Assembly: GCA_031280455.1 (NCBI GenBank)
Contig: JAITGR010000100.1
Span: forward strand, 1-6,585
Source: Spirochaetaceae bacterium
Lineage (GTDB): Bacteria; Spirochaetota; Spirochaetia; Treponematales; Breznakiellaceae
Length of the DNA stretch: 6,585 nucleotides
Reading direction: 5' to 3'
Numbering within the stretch: position 1 is the first letter of the stretch; each line of letters begins with the position of its first letter. A program made the translations under genes and the position numbers. The notes beneath the pieces are model-generated. The model searched no databases. It saw only the letters and a list, made by a program, of their open reading frames with translations, and was not told the origin of the DNA. Of the stretch, positions 1-5,802 are shown piece by piece.

Positions 1-890
1 AGCGGCCGCTCCAGAACAACCATCGCAAAAATAGACGTCCCCGCCGACACATTCCCCGTCCGCGCGGCCACACTATTCGTCGCAACCATACCCGTCCCTG
101 CGTCCCCCTCAGGCGGACACAACGGCGCCCCTGCCTGGAACACACCGGACGGATCCAGCAGCCGCGCCCCCTCCTCGGTAAGAACCCCCGCATCCTCGCC
201 GGAAAGCAAAACTTCCGGCAAAATATCCGCAAGCGGCGAACAAAACCCGCGGCGGGCGGCCGCCGGCAACCCTTGCACCAGCGCGTCGAAACGCCCCAGC
301 AAGTCCGCGTCAAAACCACCCCGCGCCGAATCAACCGGAAACATACCCGAAGCATCACCAATACCCAGCACACGCCGGCCAGAAAGCTGCCAATGGACGT
401 AACCGGCCAGCGTCGTCATAAACGCGATGTGCTCCGTGTGCGCCTCGCCATCCAGCAGCGCCTGATACAAATGCGCGACACTCCAGCGCAGCGGCACGTT
501 AAAATTGAACGCCTCCGTCAGCGCCGCCGCCGCCGCGCCGGTTGTCGTATTACGCCAGGTACGAAACGGCGCAAGCAGCCCCCCCGCCGCGTCGAACACC
601 AAATAGCCGTGCATCATCGCCGAAACACCCAGCGAAGCAACCCGCGTAAGCGGCGCGCCATACAGCCGCCGCACCTCGTCCGACAATGCCGCAAACGCGA
701 CACGCAGCCCCGCCCACACATTATCCAGCGCGTACGTCCAAACACCGTCAGCAAGCCGGCTTTCCCATTCAAAGCCCCCCTGCGCGACCGGCTGAAACGA
801 ACGGTCAATCAGCACCGCCTTAATCCGTGTCGACCCCAACTCAATCCCCAGCGACAACTCCCCGCCGTCAAAAGCCCGCGCATCACCCAT
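1..890 (-). CDS. FGGY-family carbohydrate kinase, N-terminal 296 residues (3' end beyond window)
   Basis: Translating the minus strand from ATG at 890 gives an uninterrupted frame to the window edge. Residues 15-29 ([15 protein letters not shown]) match the first phosphate-binding loop of the FGGY sugar kinases, with Glu17 where Asp is usual. Further conserved blocks are GVSAMMHGY (88-96), PFRTWRNT (108-115), [12 protein letters not shown] (160-171) and [10 protein letters not shown] (178-187). PEGDAGTGM (260-268) probably carries the catalytic Asp263, and GNVSAGTS (279-286) is the second phosphate loop. The family phosphorylates sugars such as xylulose, ribulose, gluconate or glycerol with ATP in the cytoplasm. 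These motifs resemble a subfamily usually left without a substrate, so no symbol is given. FGGY kinases are normally about 480-550 residues, so roughly 200 are missing. A run of five Gs lies 5 bases before the ATG, supporting this start. The coding strand is strongly G over C, unlike the dcw genes. Confidence 0.9.
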   Translation of the reverse strand, partial: MGDARAFDGGELSLGIELGSTRIKAVLIDRSFQPVAQGGFEWESRLADGVWTYALDNVWAGLRVAFAALSDEVRRLYGAPLTRVASLGVSAMMHGYLVFDAAGGLLAPFRTWRNTTTGAAAAALTEAFNFNVPLRWSVAHLYQALLDGEAHTEHIAFMTTLAGYVHWQLSGRRVLGIGDASGMFPVDSARGGFDADLLGRFDALVQGLPAAARRGFCSPLADILPEVLLSGEDAGVLTEEGARLLDPSGVFQAGAPLCPPEGDAGTGMVATNSVAARTGNVSAGTSIFAMVVLERP

Positions 891-960
891 ACACACCCCC
901 GTATAAAAAGTAGAACGGTCTAATAGTAAGTCATTCTAAAAAGAGTGGACAGAGGTCATT
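891..960 (-). other. Leader region of the FGGY kinase gene
   Basis: This AT-richer stretch lies between the palindromic mosaic and the kinase ATG. On the minus strand it contains a G-run (900-896) acting as a weak ribosome binding site and a TACTAT sequence (928-923) that could be a -10 element, but no good -35 sits at 16-18 bases from it. The heptamer GAATGAC occurs twice (961-955 and 936-930). If the kinase has its own promoter it should lie here, but the sequence alone does not fix it. Confidence 0.35.
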
Positions 961-969
961 CAGTAGAGG

Positions 970-998
970 CTGTTCCAAAACTTCAGTTTTTGGAACAG
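970..998. repeat. 11-bp inverted repeat
   Basis: The arms 970-980 (CTGTTCCAAAA) and 988-998 (TTTTGGAACAG) pair perfectly around a 7-base loop. The hairpin is not followed by a T-run on either strand, so it is a poor intrinsic terminator. The arm sequence GGCTGTTCCAAAA resembles the kind of end seen on some insertion sequences, so it may be a remnant or solo end of a mobile element. That last point is inference. Confidence 0.7.
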
Positions 999-1026
999 GC
1001 TCAGTAATCAAGAGAATTTGGGCGCA

Positions 1027-1042
1027 TGCCCGCAAGCGGGCA
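1027..1042. repeat. Short GC-rich inverted repeat
   Basis: TGCCCGC (1027-1033) and GCGGGCA (1036-1042) are perfect reverse complements separated by AA. In practice this makes a 6-bp stem with a CAAG tetraloop. It is one unit of the palindromic mosaic. Confidence 0.6.
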
Positions 1043-1061
1043 CCGCGCTTTCCGTTCCAAT

Positions 1062-1082
1062 CTTTTTGCCTGCGGCAAAAAG
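1062..1082. repeat. 9-bp inverted repeat with A/T tracts
   Basis: CTTTTTGCC (1062-1070) pairs with GGCAAAAAG (1074-1082) around a 3-base loop. The T and A tracts lie inside the stem rather than after it, so this is not a standard intrinsic terminator on either strand. Confidence 0.65.
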
Positions 1083-1107
1083 TATTTCCACTACAATCGC
1101 TTGCGCT

Positions 1108-1139
1108 GCTGAAAATCCGCATCCATGCGGATTTTCAGC
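1108..1139. repeat. 15-bp perfect inverted repeat
   Basis: GCTGAAAATCCGCAT (1108-1122) and ATGCGGATTTTCAGC (1125-1139) are perfect reverse complements separated by CC. This is the strongest hairpin of the window. Its right arm overlaps the first copy of the 40-base direct repeat. Confidence 0.8.
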
Positions 1140-1140
1140 T

Positions 1141-1169
1141 TGCGGAGTTTGGCAAAGCCAAACTCCGCA
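1141..1169. repeat. 13-bp perfect inverted repeat
   Basis: TGCGGAGTTTGGC (1141-1153) and GCCAAACTCCGCA (1157-1169) are perfect reverse complements around an AAA loop. The left arm is part of the direct repeat and recurs with one change at 1223-1235, so alternative pairings are possible. Confidence 0.8.
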
Positions 1170-1182
1170 GAATTGGACACCA

Positions 1183-1200
1183 GCCGCCCTCCATGGCGGC
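1183..1200. repeat. 6-bp GC-rich inverted repeat
   Basis: GCCGCC (1183-1188) pairs with GGCGGC (1195-1200) around CTCCAT. It sits directly before the second copy of the direct repeat and completes the run of hairpins. Confidence 0.5.
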
Positions 1201-1255
1201 GCATCCATGCGGATTTTCGGTGTGCGGAGTTTGCCAAAGCGCGTAGCGGTTGGGG

Positions 1256-2461
1256 CTACCCGCCGGCGTATTTCTGGGCGCGGGATTGGGGCATGTCAAC
1301 CAGGCTAAAGCCGCCCTGACGCATGACGGTGGGAATGTCTATGTCGCTGTCAAAGTCCCCGCCCTGCTGTTTTTGCCCCTTAAATATGTTTTCCCAGTCG
1401 TCGGAAAAAAGCGTGTCTTTAACCGGCCGCTTTTCTTCTTCCTCTTTTTGCTGTTTAACCTCGACCAGTTTCGCTTCAGTCTGAAAACCCGTCGCTATAA
1501 TCGTTACCTGTATCTCGCTTTCCATGTGTTCGTCTACCACAAGCCCGAACTTAACGTCCACATCGGGGGCGGCTTTTTCGGTAATGTACCGCATTAACTC
1601 TTCCAGTTCCGACAGCGAAAAATCGGCATCCGCGATAACATTGACCAGTACATGGCCTGCGCCGGCTATCGAATTGGTTTCGTACAGCGGGTTGTTCATC
1701 GCGTTGTTTGCCGCTTCAATACTGCGGTTTTCGCCTTTCCCATACCCGATGCCCAGCAGCGCGTCGCCCTGCTCTTTCATCGCTGTTTTTACATCGGCAA
1801 AGTCTATGTTCATCTCGCCCGCGCGGGTAATGATGCTGGAAATACCCTGCACCCCTTCGCGCAGCACATCGTCGGCGCGGCGGTACGCTTCCAAAACTGA
1901 AGTACGGGGCGCGAGCTTGCGCAGGTTTTCGTTCGGTATAACAATGAGCGAATCGACCTGCTCCCGCAGCTTGCGCAGCCCCTCTTCGGCAAGACGCATT
2001 TTGTACTTGCATTCAAAACTGAAGGGCGTTGTAACAACGCCGACCGTCAGCGCGTGCAGCTCTTTGGCGATTTTCGCAATAACCGGCACACTGCCAGTAC
2101 CGGTGCCGCCGCCCATGCCCGCGGTTACAAACACCATGTCCGCACCCCGCAGCGCGTTTTCTATCATGTCGCGGTCATCCTCGGCGGCTTTTTCGCCAAC
2201 CTCAGGATTGCCGCCCGCGCCCTTCCCTTGCGTCGTCTTACCGCCGATAGGCAGTTTTGTTGCCGCACGGCACTTATCCAGCGCCTGCGTGTCCGTGTTC
2301 ACGGCTATAAACTCAACCCCTTCAATCCCGCAGTCAATCATCCGGTTTACCGCGTTCGAGCCTCCGCCGCCCGTGCCTATCACCTTGACCACTGTCGGGC
2401 AGCGCGATGGAAGCGCCTCGCGGACTACCTCAACATCCATCATGTTCCCTCCCAAATTCAT
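1256..2461 (-). CDS. ftsZ: Cell division protein FtsZ
   Basis: FtsZ is the tubulin-like GTPase that polymerises at midcell and recruits the divisome. Counting from ATG 2461 (401 residues), the nucleotide-binding loops are clear: [13 protein letters not shown] at 29-41 and GGGTGTG at 117-123. The T7 synergy loop NIDFAD lies at 218-223, with Asp220 and Asp223 as the catalytic residues supplied to the neighbouring subunit. The globular domain ends near 326. A charged linker (327-370, with an acidic KEEEEK patch) follows, then the FtsA-binding peptide DIDIPTVMR at 373-381. About 20 more residues follow that peptide, which is unusual. The start is ambiguous: ATGs at 2461, 2443 and 2440 all have GGGAGG-type ribosome sites; 2440 or 2443 would give 394 or 395 residues. 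A GTG at 2518 lacks such a site and is rejected. ftsZ is the last gene of the block and is followed by the palindromic mosaic. Confidence 0.98.
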   Translation of the reverse strand: MNLGGNMMDVEVVREALPSRCPTVVKVIGTGGGGSNAVNRMIDCGIEGVEFIAVNTDTQALDKCRAATKLPIGGKTTQGKGAGGNPEVGEKAAEDDRDMIENALRGADMVFVTAGMGGGTGTGSVPVIAKIAKELHALTVGVVTTPFSFECKYKMRLAEEGLRKLREQVDSLIVIPNENLRKLAPRTSVLEAYRRADDVLREGVQGISSIITRAGEMNIDFADVKTAMKEQGDALLGIGYGKGENRSIEAANNAMNNPLYETNSIAGAGHVLVNVIADADFSLSELEELMRYITEKAAPDVDVKFGLVVDEHMESEIQVTIIATGFQTEAKLVEVKQQKEEEEKRPVKDTLFSDDWENIFKGQKQQGGDFDSDIDIPTVMRQGGFSLVDMPQSRAQKYAGG

Positions 2462-2473
2462 ACAAAACCTCCC
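2447..2473 (-). promoter_or_regulatory. Two tandem Shine-Dalgarno sites serving ftsZ starts
   Basis: On the minus strand GGGAGG at 2473-2468 lies 6 bases before ATG 2461, and GGGAGGG at 2453-2447 lies 4 bases before ATG 2443 and 7 bases before ATG 2440. Both are strong matches to the 16S rRNA tail. The second lies inside the coding frame opened by the first, where it encodes part of Leu-Gly-Gly. Either or both may be used. Confidence 0.8.
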
Positions 2474-2534
2474 AAAAATTTTATAACTCCTCCGGCGCTC
2501 AAACCTGTTCGCTTGCACAACCGGTGTTATTTAT

Positions 2535-3782
2535 TCAAAAAAACTCTTTGCGCACCCAGTCGCGCAGCCGCGTAAAAATCGACACCCCGCCGCTTGCGAC
2601 AACAGGACGCTCCCCGCCGTACGCCGCCGCGATGCGATCGTTTCCTTCCAGCACGAGCCCAACCGCCGTCGCGTACCGGCAGTCGCGGTATTCTTTTTCC
2701 AGCCCGCCGACCGGCGCGGGCAGCCCCAGCCGAACCGGCATCCTGAACACCTCCGCGGCCAGGTCGCACACACCCAGCAAGTTCGCGCCGCCGCCGGTAA
2801 GCACGATGCCCGCCCCCAGCGGCTTGGCAATGTTCAAGCTGTTCAGCTTTTTCTTAATCATCATAAACGTTTCTTCCATGCGCGGACGTATAATGCGGAC
2901 TAGTTCCGAACGCATTATTGAAAACGGCGCGCGGCCGCCTATGCCCTGCACGACAATTTCGGCGTCGTTTTCCAGCAAGTCTTCCCAGCAGCAGCCCGCT
3001 TCGATTTTGATTTTTTCGGCAGTGTCCATGGAAACGTTTTTTACGATTGAAATGTCGCCGCTTACCTGCGACCCGCCGGCAAGCACCGACGCGCTCGCAT
3101 GCGCCGCACCCTGTTGATAGACAAGCACGTTACTTGTCCCGCCGCCAAGGTCGATGAGAATGACACCGAGCTCTTTTTCTTCGTCGTTCAGCACCGCGCG
3201 TCCGGCGGCGAGCGGCTGGAGCAAAAAACCTTCCACATTAAAACCAGCGCGGTTGAAGCACTTGGCCAGGTTTTGCATACCGGTCTGCGCACAGGTGATT
3301 ATGTTCACTTCGCACTCAAGGCGCACGCCTATCATGTCCAGCGGGTCGCGTATGCCGCGCTGACTATCGACAATATATGTTTGCGGAATCACGTCCAGAA
3401 TTTCCCGGTCCATAGGGAAATCGACCGCGCGGGCTGCTTCCAGAGCGCGCGCCACGTCGTTGTGGCTTATTTCGCGCGGGTCGCGGTTTTTGCCGTTGAC
3501 CGCGACAACGCCGCGCGAAATGCGGCTTTCGATGTGGCTGCCGCCTATGCCCGCCCAGCAGGCCTTCACAATGCGCCCGCTCATCAATTCGGCGTTTTCT
3601 ATAGCCTGTGAAATGGAACCCAGCACGGTTTCGATATTGACAACGACGCCTTTCCGCAGCCCCTGCGACGGAGCCTCGCCTACGCCGGTTATTTTCAAAT
3701 CGCCGTCCTCTCCGCGCACGCCAATTATCGCGCACACCTTGGACGTGCCGACATCGAGGCCTACAACCAAATCATCGTCCAT
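2535..3782 (-). CDS. ftsA: Cell division protein FtsA
   Basis: FtsA is the actin-fold ATPase that tethers FtsZ filaments to the inner membrane and activates septal wall synthesis. At 415 residues it has the normal family length. The actin-type motifs are in order: phosphate-1 GLDVGTSKVCAIIG (8-21), phosphate-2 IDLGGGTSNVLVY (210-222) and the adenosine motif GIVLTGGGANLLG (325-337). The FtsA-specific 1C subdomain occupies roughly 82-160 (start near GGSHIESRISRGV). The last residues, IFTRLRDWVRKEFF, are an amphipathic helix typical of the membrane-targeting tail. ATG 3782 lies 11 bases inside the end of ftsQ and is preceded by GAGGGGAG, so translation is probably coupled to ftsQ. FtsA directly upstream of FtsZ is the classic pair, and the FtsZ tail peptide it binds is present next door. 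Confidence 0.98.
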   Translation of the reverse strand: MDDDLVVGLDVGTSKVCAIIGVRGEDGDLKITGVGEAPSQGLRKGVVVNIETVLGSISQAIENAELMSGRIVKACWAGIGGSHIESRISRGVVAVNGKNRDPREISHNDVARALEAARAVDFPMDREILDVIPQTYIVDSQRGIRDPLDMIGVRLECEVNIITCAQTGMQNLAKCFNRAGFNVEGFLLQPLAAGRAVLNDEEKELGVILIDLGGGTSNVLVYQQGAAHASASVLAGGSQVSGDISIVKNVSMDTAEKIKIEAGCCWEDLLENDAEIVVQGIGGRAPFSIMRSELVRIIRPRMEETFMMIKKKLNSLNIAKPLGAGIVLTGGGANLLGVCDLAAEVFRMPVRLGLPAPVGGLEKEYRDCRYATAVGLVLEGNDRIAAAYGGERPVVASGGVSIFTRLRDWVRKEFF

Positions 3783-4662
3783 CTACGCTCCCCTCTTGCT
3801 GGCGAATCTTGTACGCCGCCGTCCCCGTCCGAAAGTCTATTTCTTCCACATCTAGTCTTTTTTCGGCAAAAACGTCCAGCAGTAAAAACATATACCGCAG
3901 CTTATCTTCGTCAAGCGACGCCATTCGTATTCTCGTTTGATTATACGCCGGATACAACAAAAGGTCAAAGGTGTTGTACGCTTTTTTATTTACATAAATT
4001 TCCGAAATTGAATCGAGGAGCCCGTCCGCGTTTTTTTGAAGTCCGGCGAGTTTTTCCAAAAACGGCGTGTACACAGCCGGGATGCGCGCCCCGGCGCGGC
4101 TTTCGTCGTCCAAAAGCCCCGACACCAGCGGCAGCGTTTCGGCGAGGGCGGCGGCGCTTTTGCCGGTCTGAAACACGACTCCGTGGACGTCGAACAGCGC
4201 CGGCACTATCGCGCCATCCTGCAGCACGAGCGAGGCCGCCAGAGCTTCCCGCGGGTACAGGATAATTTCCAGGCTGTCGGGAAAATGCTTGGCGGCCTTT
4301 GCTTGCGCTACCCACACCAGCGCAAGCAGGTTTTCTTCAAGCTGCCGCTCGTTTACCGATATGTACGAAGTGCGCGCGGTGATGCCCGCCGCTTCCAGTA
4401 TACGCGCTTTTTCTACATCGCCGGCGCCGGTTACGACCACGCTGGAGAGCGGCATGCAGGGGCTTACGACAAAAAGCCAGGCAAACTCGGCTAAAAGCAG
4501 TATGCCCAGCACGATGAGTAGTTTTTTCAGCGGCTTTTCAAACCGAAAGCCGTCTTCTTTTTCGGTGTCGATGCCCGCCTCCGCGTTTGGCGCGCCGGCA
4601 TAGCCCGCCCGTCCACGGGGGCTCTGGCGGGGCGCGGGGCGCGTTCTCGCCGCCGCCGTCAT
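3772..4662 (-). CDS. ftsQ: Cell division protein FtsQ/DivIB
   Basis: FtsQ (DivIB in Gram-positives) is a bitopic protein that joins FtsB/FtsL-type partners in the divisome and links the cytoplasmic ring to septal peptidoglycan synthesis. The 296 residues divide into a basic, Pro/Ala-rich cytoplasmic tail (1-46), one membrane helix (about 47-67, LLIVLGILLLAEFAWLFVV) and an extracytoplasmic part. A POTRA domain starts near 70 (PLSSVVVTGAGDVEKARI) and runs to about 142. The beta domain follows, with FDVHGVVFQTG at 157-167. Sequence conservation in this family is low, so the identification rests on architecture, length and position between ftsW and ftsA. ATG 4662 overlaps the ftsW stop as ATGA and has GGGAGG about 6 bases upstream. 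The gene ends inside ftsA. The N-terminal tail is somewhat long but within the range known for the family. Confidence 0.93.
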   Translation of the reverse strand: MTAAARTRPAPRQSPRGRAGYAGAPNAEAGIDTEKEDGFRFEKPLKKLLIVLGILLLAEFAWLFVVSPCMPLSSVVVTGAGDVEKARILEAAGITARTSYISVNERQLEENLLALVWVAQAKAAKHFPDSLEIILYPREALAASLVLQDGAIVPALFDVHGVVFQTGKSAAALAETLPLVSGLLDDESRAGARIPAVYTPFLEKLAGLQKNADGLLDSISEIYVNKKAYNTFDLLLYPAYNQTRIRMASLDEDKLRYMFLLLDVFAEKRLDVEEIDFRTGTAAYKIRQQEGSVDGR

Positions 4663-5783
4663 AGCGCGCCTCCCGCGCGGCGGGATACGTTGGCGATGAC
4701 GCCCGCGGCAACCAGCGTGCTTACCATGCTGGAACCGCCGGCGGAAAAAAACGGCAGCGGAACGCCGGTCGCCGGAATGGAGCCTGAGACAACGGCAATG
4801 TTCAACAGCGTCTGCGAAACTATCAGCGTTACATAGCCAAAACAGAGCACCGCCGAAAAATTATCCTCGGCGCGCAGCGCGGCGCGGTAGCCCCGGCAGG
4901 CGAATAGAATCATCAGCATATAAAAAAGCAGAATGCCCAAAAAGCCCGCTTCTTCGCAGAACGCGGCGAATATAAAATCCGAATGTACTTCCGGCACGCT
5001 TGCCACAGCCCGCGCGCTCTGGCCGACGCCCTTTCCCCAAAAGCCGCCGGAATTGATGGTTAAAACCGACGCGCGCACCTGGTAGTCCGCGCCGAGCGGG
5101 TCGGTCGGCCAGAGGAAGCTCATCACGCGCAGCAGCCGGTACTCGCGGGTCAGTATCAGCAAAAACGATACGGGAACCAGTATGCCCGCCGCGCTGATAA
5201 AGTAGCGCAGGCGGACGCCGGAAACGCAGAAGATAATCAGCGCGTTGGCGGCGACAAACACCGCGTCAGAAAAATTGTTCTGCGCGTATATCAGAATAAA
5301 AAACACAACCGTCATTATCGCCGGCGGCAGAACACCGGCGGCAAACGAATCCAGGCGGTCTCTCTTTTTGTCGAATATATGCGCAAGATACAGCGGCAGC
5401 GCGATTTTTACCATTTCCGAAGGCTGCAGCGAAAGCGAACCGACTCGTATCCAGCGGCTTGCGCCGTTTTTTTCCATGCTTATACCGGGTATAAACGTAA
5501 GCACGCATAACACTATTGAAGAAAGCACGAGCAGGGGCACCAGGCGGCGCAGCATCTGCATTCTGATGCGCGACATCACCAGGAACACCACCATGGCGGC
5601 CAGCGCGAGGAGCGCCTGGCGCGCGGCAATGTAGGCATTATTGCCGTTGAAAATTTTGCCGGCGATGTTTGCCGAAGCGGTCCATAATGTTACAAGCCCC
5701 AGGCCGGTAAGCAGCAGGACGCTGACAACAAACAGATGGTCGCAGCCTGTGCGCGCAGCCGGCGCGCTTTCCATGGTAAACAC
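4659..5783 (-). CDS. ftsW: Septal peptidoglycan polymerase FtsW (SEDS family)
   Basis: FtsW is the SEDS glycosyltransferase that polymerises lipid II at the septum with a class B penicillin-binding protein. The 374 residues contain about ten hydrophobic segments. Visible family motifs are NGASRWIRVG (106-115), LQPSEMVKI (119-127), GGFWGKGVG (246-254), PEVHSDFIFA (264-273, Asp269 aligning with the proposed catalytic Asp), EEAGFLG (277-283) and GVPLPFFSAGGSSM (340-353). RodA is the main alternative, but the position between mraY and ftsQ favours FtsW. The usual QPDFGTA-like motif is replaced by QNNFSDAVF (168-176), a divergent version. The chosen start is GTG 5783, next to a purine run; ATG 5774 is three codons in and would put the same run too far away. 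The stop overlaps the ftsQ start by four bases, implying coupling. Confidence 0.95.
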   Translation of the reverse strand: MFTMESAPAARTGCDHLFVVSVLLLTGLGLVTLWTASANIAGKIFNGNNAYIAARQALLALAAMVVFLVMSRIRMQMLRRLVPLLVLSSIVLCVLTFIPGISMEKNGASRWIRVGSLSLQPSEMVKIALPLYLAHIFDKKRDRLDSFAAGVLPPAIMTVVFFILIYAQNNFSDAVFVAANALIIFCVSGVRLRYFISAAGILVPVSFLLILTREYRLLRVMSFLWPTDPLGADYQVRASVLTINSGGFWGKGVGQSARAVASVPEVHSDFIFAAFCEEAGFLGILLFYMLMILFACRGYRAALRAEDNFSAVLCFGYVTLIVSQTLLNIAVVSGSIPATGVPLPFFSAGGSSMVSTLVAAGVIANVSRRAGGAL

Positions 5784-5800
5784 GTTCTCTCTCTCTTCCC
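5784..5800 (-). promoter_or_regulatory. GA-repeat ribosome binding region of ftsW
   Basis: Between the mraY stop and the GTG start of ftsW the minus strand reads GGGAAGAGAGAGAGAAC. This contains five GA units (5795-5786) and serves as a purine-rich but imperfect Shine-Dalgarno. It supports GTG 5783 as the start. Changes in GA number would alter ribosome-site spacing. Confidence 0.5.
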
Positions 5801-5802
5801 TT

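Larger units (their letters stand above)
1119..1240. repeat. Imperfect 40-base direct repeat, two copies
   Basis: Copy A (1119-1158) and copy B (1201-1240) match at 36 of 40 positions with an 82-base period. The first 18 bases are identical (GCATCCATGCGGATTTTC), a 4-base block then differs at three positions, and the last 18 bases differ at one position. In copy A both halves have an inverted partner beside them. In copy B they do not, so copy B can compete for the inverted arms at 1108-1122 and 1159-1169. Confidence 0.8.
961..1255. repeat. Intergenic palindromic mosaic between ftsZ and the kinase gene
   Basis: This gap of about 300 bases contains no credible gene. It is built from at least six inverted repeats (970-998, 1027-1042, 1062-1082, 1108-1139, 1141-1169, 1183-1200) and a 40-base imperfect direct repeat (1119-1158 and 1201-1240). 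It starts about 16 bases past the ftsZ stop codon. Several frames stay open through it only because the repeats lack stop codons. The density and mutual nesting of palindromes suggest a dispersed, non-autonomous intergenic element of the REP or MITE type. The transcript in either direction should fold strongly, so it could act as a 3' end stabiliser for ftsZ mRNA. No transposase and no clear target-site duplication are visible. Confidence 0.7.

Noticed and set aside
273..923. Plus-strand open frame of 216 codons opposite the kinase
   Set aside because: It is Arg/Gln/Pro-rich low-complexity translation with no domain, antisense to a frame with clear FGGY motifs.
923..951. TACTAT with TGTCCA as a kinase promoter
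   Set aside because: The -10 matches consensus at four of six positions and the -35 at three of six, too weak to call.
970..998. Intrinsic terminator
   Set aside because: The hairpin is good, but no T-run follows it on either strand.
1119..1240. CRISPR array
   Set aside because: There are only two copies, they are imperfect and self-complementary with an adjacent inverted partner, and no cas genes are nearby.
931..1319. Several short open frames on both strands within the palindromic mosaic
   Set aside because: They exist because the repeats lack stop codons in several frames. The peptides are repeat translations with no ribosome sites or family match.
2480..2485. TATAAA as a -10 box for a separate ftsZ promoter
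   Set aside because: No -35-like sequence lies 16-18 bases upstream, and transcription would start within the first ribosome binding site.
1524..2486. Long plus-strand open frame (320 codons) opposite ftsZ
   Set aside because: It is antisense to an unmistakable ftsZ, has no recognisable domain, and its Ser/Pro/Thr-rich composition is what the complement of a GC-rich gene yields.
2441..2518. GTG at 2518 as the ftsZ start
   Set aside because: No Shine-Dalgarno precedes it, the added residues run through the ribosome binding sites of the real starts, and FtsZ proteins do not carry such an extension.
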